From Solirubrobacteraceae bacterium (GTDB lineage: Bacteria; Actinomycetota; Thermoleophilia; Solirubrobacterales; Solirubrobacteraceae), in NCBI GenBank assembly GCA_023230855.1, contig JALNWQ010000002.1, forward strand, positions 248,001 through 312,000: a stretch of 64,000 nt of DNA, in the 5' to 3' direction. The translations under genes and the position numbers were made by a program. The notes under the pieces were generated by a model. That model worked only from the letters and a program-made list of their open reading frames with translations. It was not told where the DNA came from and made no database searches. Numbering within the stretch: the first letter of the stretch is position 1; each line of letters begins with the position of its first letter. Of this stretch, positions 61,036-64,000 are shown in pieces.

Positions 61036-63873
61036 TCAGCCCTGCGCGCCGTGGCAGCGCTTGTACTTGCGTCCCGACCCGCACCAGCACAGCTCGTTGC
61101 GGCCGATCTGCTGGTCGGGGGTGAGGACGCGCTGCTGCACCGCCGGGGCGTCGTCCGCCGGGGCGCCGGAGTCGTAGGCCGACAGCGCGGCTCCCTCGAC
61201 GTCCGCGCCGGCGAGGTCGGCGATCGAGCTCGGGGCGGTGGTCCCGCCGGAGTACGAGTACTCCTGGCCGCCGCCGGACGACGCGGCCGCCGGAGGCTCG
61301 ACCTCGACCTCGACGTTGAAGATCATCCGCGAGAAGTCACCCCAGATCGTGGCCATGAGGTCCTGGAAGAGCTCGTAGGCCTCGTTCTTGTACGCGACGA
61401 TCGGCTCGATCTGGGCGTAGCCGCGCAGGTGGATGCCCTCGCGCAGGTAGTCCAGGTCGTAGAGGTGCTCGCGCCAGCGCTGGTCGATGATGTTGAGCAG
61501 CAGGTAGCGCTCGACCTGGCGCATGAGCTCGTCGCCGAGCTCCAGCTCGCGCCGCTCGTACGCGGCGACCGCGTCGTCGTGGAGCCGGTTGAGCAGGACG
61601 TCGCGGTCGGTCCGGTCCGGATCCAGCTCCTCGGCCTGGATCGTGACCGGCCAGATCTCGTTGAGCGCGGCGACGAGCCCGTCGACGTCCCACAGCTCGA
61701 TGTCGTCCTCGGGCAGGTACTCCTCCAGCGCCCGGGCGATGACGTTGCCGACCTCCTCCTTGGCGTCGGCGCTCATGTCGCGCCCCTCGAGGATCTGGTC
61801 GCGGTACGCGTAGACGACGCGGCGCTGCTCGTTGCTGACGTCGTCGTACTCCAGGACGCGCTTGCGGATGAGGAAGTTGCGCTCCTCGACGGTGCGCTGG
61901 GCCTTCTCGATCTGCTTCGTCAGCATCCCGGCGGAGATCGGCAGCTCGTTGCCGTCATCGTCGGTGGACGGGAACCGGTCGAGGATCTTGTAGATCCGGT
62001 CCCCGGCGAAGATCCGGACCAGGTCGTCCTGTGCGGAGAGGTAGAACCGCGACTCGCCCGGATCCCCCTGGCGGCCGGCGCGGCCGCGGAGCTGATTGTC
62101 GATCCGGCGCGACTCGTGGCGCTCCGTGCCGCAGATGAAGAGCCCGCCGGCGGCGATGACCTTCTCGCGGTCCTCGGCGCACGCCTCCTCCATCGCCGGG
62201 AGGCGGGCGGCGAACGCCTCGTCGTACCCCTCGTCCCCGGGCTGCAGGCCCTCCTTGCGCAGCTCCTTGCGCAGGAGGTGCTCCGGGTCGCCGCCGAGCT
62301 TGATGTCGACCCCGCGACCGGCCATGTTCGTCGCGATCGTGACCGCGCCGGAGCGACCCGCCTCGGCGACGGTCTCGCCCTCGCTGGCCGCGTGCTCCGG
62401 CTTGGCGTTGAGCACGGTGTGCTTGATCCCGGACTGCCGGAACAGGCCGGACAGCAGCTCGGACACCTCGACCGACACGGTGCCGACGAGGACCGGCTGG
62501 CCGTTGTGGTGACGCTCGACGACGTCGCGCGTGACGGCCGCCCACTTGCCGTCCTTCGTCTTGAAGACGTCGTCGTTGCGGTCGACGCGGGCCACCGGGC
62601 GGTTCGTCGGCACGGGGATGACCCCGAGCTTGTAGATCTTCTGGAACTCGGTGGCCTCGGTCATGGCCGTGCCGGTCATGCCCGCGAGCTTCGCGTACAT
62701 CCGGAAGAAGTTCTGCAGCGTGACGGTCGCGAGCGTCTGGTTCTCCTCCTGGATCGCCACGCCCTCCTTCGCCTCGACGGCCTGGTGCAGGCCCTCCGAC
62801 CACCGTCGGCCCTCGAGGATCCGGCCGGTGTGCTCGTCGATGATCGCGACCTCGCCGTCGACGACGGCGTAGTCGACGTCGCGCTTGTAGAGCGACTCGG
62901 CCTTCAGCGCCTGGTGGAGGTGGTTGACGAGGTGCCCGTTCTCGGCTCGGTACAGGTGGTCGATCCCGAGGAACCGCTCGGCCTTCTCCACCCCGCGCTC
63001 GGTGACCGAGACGGTCTTGTGCTTCTCGTCGAACTCGTAGTCGTAGTCGGCGACGAAGTCCTTCTTCTGGCGGGGGTCCATGCCCTCCGGCCGCTTGCCG
63101 GTCTTCAGCGTCTTGGCGAGCTTCGCGAACGTGACGTAGAGATCGGCGGCCTTCTCCGGCGCGCCCGAGATGATCAGCGGCGTGCGGGCCTCGTCGATGA
63201 GGATGTTGTCGACCTCGTCGACGATCGCGAAGTTGTGCATCGCGATCGCGCGGCCGTCGTCGCCGATCCGCCCGCCGTGCTGGACCTTCTCCTCGATCGA
63301 CTGGGCCATGTTGTCGCGCAGGTAGTCGAACCCGAACTCCGAGTTCGTGCCGTACGTGATGTCCGCGGCGTACGCCGCGCGCTTGAGGTCGTGCGACTGC
63401 ATGTTCTGCAGGACGCCGACGCTCAGCCCGAGCGCGTTGTAGAGCTGACCCATCCACGCGGCGTCACGCTCGGCGAGGTAGTCGTTGACGGTCACGACGT
63501 GCACGCCGTGGCCCGGGAGCGCGTTGAGCGCCACCGCGAGGGTCGCGGTGAGCGTCTTGCCCTCGCCGGTCTTCATCTCGGCGATGTCGCCCCCGTGGAG
63601 GACCTGCGCGCCGACGAGCTGGACGTCGAAGTGCCGCATCCCGAGGACCCGGCGCGACATCTCGCGCACGATCGCGAACGTCTCGGGGAGGAGGTCGTCG
63701 AGCGACTCGCCCTCGCGGGACGCGTCGCGGAGGCCCTGGAACCGCTCACGCAGCTCGTCGTCGGTCGCGAGCTCGAGCTCCGGCTCGTACTCGTTGATGC
63801 GGGCGACGCGCCGCTCGTACTCGCGGAGTCGCTTGCCCTCTCCGATGCTCAGCGCGCGCGACAGGAGCCCCAT
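61036..63873 (-). CDS. secA: Preprotein translocase ATPase SecA
   Basis: A 945-residue motor of the Sec export pathway. Walker A is AEMKTGEGKT (98-107), the DEAD-box equivalent is VDEVDNILIDEAR (218-230), ATNMAGRGVDIKLGGDPEHL and RGRAGRQGDPGESRFYLSAQD mark the second nucleotide-binding fold, and the C-terminal zinc site is CWCGSGRKYKRCH (Cys929, Cys931, Cys940, His941). A Ser/Gly-rich linker precedes the zinc site. ATG at 63873 (MGLLSRAL) is the conserved start. This is the canonical SecA1. Confidence 0.98.
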   Translation of the reverse strand: MGLLSRALSIGEGKRLREYERRVARINEYEPELELATDDELRERFQGLRDASREGESLDDLLPETFAIVREMSRRVLGMRHFDVQLVGAQVLHGGDIAEMKTGEGKTLTATLAVALNALPGHGVHVVTVNDYLAERDAAWMGQLYNALGLSVGVLQNMQSHDLKRAAYAADITYGTNSEFGFDYLRDNMAQSIEEKVQHGGRIGDDGRAIAMHNFAIVDEVDNILIDEARTPLIISGAPEKAADLYVTFAKLAKTLKTGKRPEGMDPRQKKDFVADYDYEFDEKHKTVSVTERGVEKAERFLGIDHLYRAENGHLVNHLHQALKAESLYKRDVDYAVVDGEVAIIDEHTGRILEGRRWSEGLHQAVEAKEGVAIQEENQTLATVTLQNFFRMYAKLAGMTGTAMTEATEFQKIYKLGVIPVPTNRPVARVDRNDDVFKTKDGKWAAVTRDVVERHHNGQPVLVGTVSVEVSELLSGLFRQSGIKHTVLNAKPEHAASEGETVAEAGRSGAVTIATNMAGRGVDIKLGGDPEHLLRKELRKEGLQPGDEGYDEAFAARLPAMEEACAEDREKVIAAGGLFICGTERHESRRIDNQLRGRAGRQGDPGESRFYLSAQDDLVRIFAGDRIYKILDRFPSTDDDGNELPISAGMLTKQIEKAQRTVEERNFLIRKRVLEYDDVSNEQRRVVYAYRDQILEGRDMSADAKEEVGNVIARALEEYLPEDDIELWDVDGLVAALNEIWPVTIQAEELDPDRTDRDVLLNRLHDDAVAAYERRELELGDELMRQVERYLLLNIIDQRWREHLYDLDYLREGIHLRGYAQIEPIVAYKNEAYELFQDLMATIWGDFSRMIFNVEVEVEPPAAASSGGGQEYSYSGGTTAPSSIADLAGADVEGAALSAYDSGAPADDAPAVQQRVLTPDQQIGRNELCWCGSGRKYKRCHGAQG

Positions 63874-63938
63874 GGCGTGAGGGTACCAGCGCGTTCGGTC
63901 CGGGCCTCCGGCGCCCCGGCGACGGCGCGGAGCGGGAC

Positions 63939-63976
63939 GCCGACGCCCCCGGTGACGGTGCACCGGGAGCGTCGGC
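63939..63976. terminator. Large hairpin upstream of secA
   Basis: A 15-bp stem with one mismatch (GCCGACGCCCCCGGT with ACCGGGAGCGTCGGC) and an eight-base loop lies 66 bases upstream of the secA ATG. It probably ends the gene to the right of the window. Confidence 0.5.
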
Positions 63977-64000
63977 ACCGGCGGCCGGGACCCGGGCGGG

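Overview
The window is very GC-rich with dense, short-spaced genes, many GTG starts and 4-base ATGA overlaps. Protein content (tmRNA/SmpB, FtsEX next to a C-terminal processing protease, PucR and GAF regulators, an Rpf-like transglycosylase, many acyl-CoA dehydrogenases, TDT and AI-2E carriers) points to an actinobacterium. The mix fits Thermoleophilia/Solirubrobacterales better than Streptomyces or Mycobacterium, but that placement is an inference. The sequence looks chromosomal; I see no insertion sequence, prophage, plasmid origin or CRISPR array.

Layout. 1-5.7 kb: the 5' part of polyphosphate kinase (cut by the left edge), an ABC-2 export pair, a NeuD-type sugar acetyltransferase, a phosphoesterase-hypothetical pair and a stand-alone ribosomal protein S18 with a Gly/Arg tail. 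5.8-15 kb: a cell-surface glycan neighbourhood with an aldo/keto reductase-like protein whose catalytic tetrad is degenerate, a GT-C-like membrane glycosyltransferase, two SAM methyltransferases, a family-2 glycosyltransferase, a lipoprotein, and an 884-residue protein that is two acyltransferase-3 units fused in tandem. 15-20 kb: a noncoding stretch with a 14-bp tandem repeat, a TIM-barrel protein, an orphan nucleotidyltransferase, a fatty-acid desaturase behind a perfect palindrome, and asparagine synthetase. 20-28.7 kb: Rpf-like transglycosylase, PucR regulator, aldehyde dehydrogenase with a divergent GAF regulator, and a thiolase-like protein plus acyl-CoA dehydrogenase behind a second palindrome.

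28.7-32.4 kb: two tandem paralogues of an unrecognised exported family (one with a single-base frameshift), a TDT carrier and tmRNA. 32.5-44.6 kb: hydrolase, AI-2E carrier, GNAT, a copper-type CopC-CopD-YtkA/YcnI pair, an M3 peptidase, a secreted phospholipase A2, an MFS/TetR operon, smpB and a GlsB-like protein. 44.7-58 kb: acyl-CoA oxidase-like protein, RNB exonuclease, CtpA protease, FtsX, FtsE, M16 peptidase, nadA-nadC, acyl-CoA dehydrogenase and prfB. The genes prfB, ftsE, ftsX, ctpA, an RNase R-like gene, smpB and ssrA all lie on the minus strand in the order often seen as a compact block, but here they are spread over 26 kb by metabolic and accessory genes. 58-64 kb: a coiled-coil protein, an overlapping DUF445/Abi-alpha-like pair and secA.

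The strongest candidates for something undescribed are the DUF445-Abi-alpha-like operon, the double acyltransferase, the unrecognised exported paralogue pair and the degenerate aldo/keto reductase. The first three rest on similarity I recognise by eye; no database search was possible.
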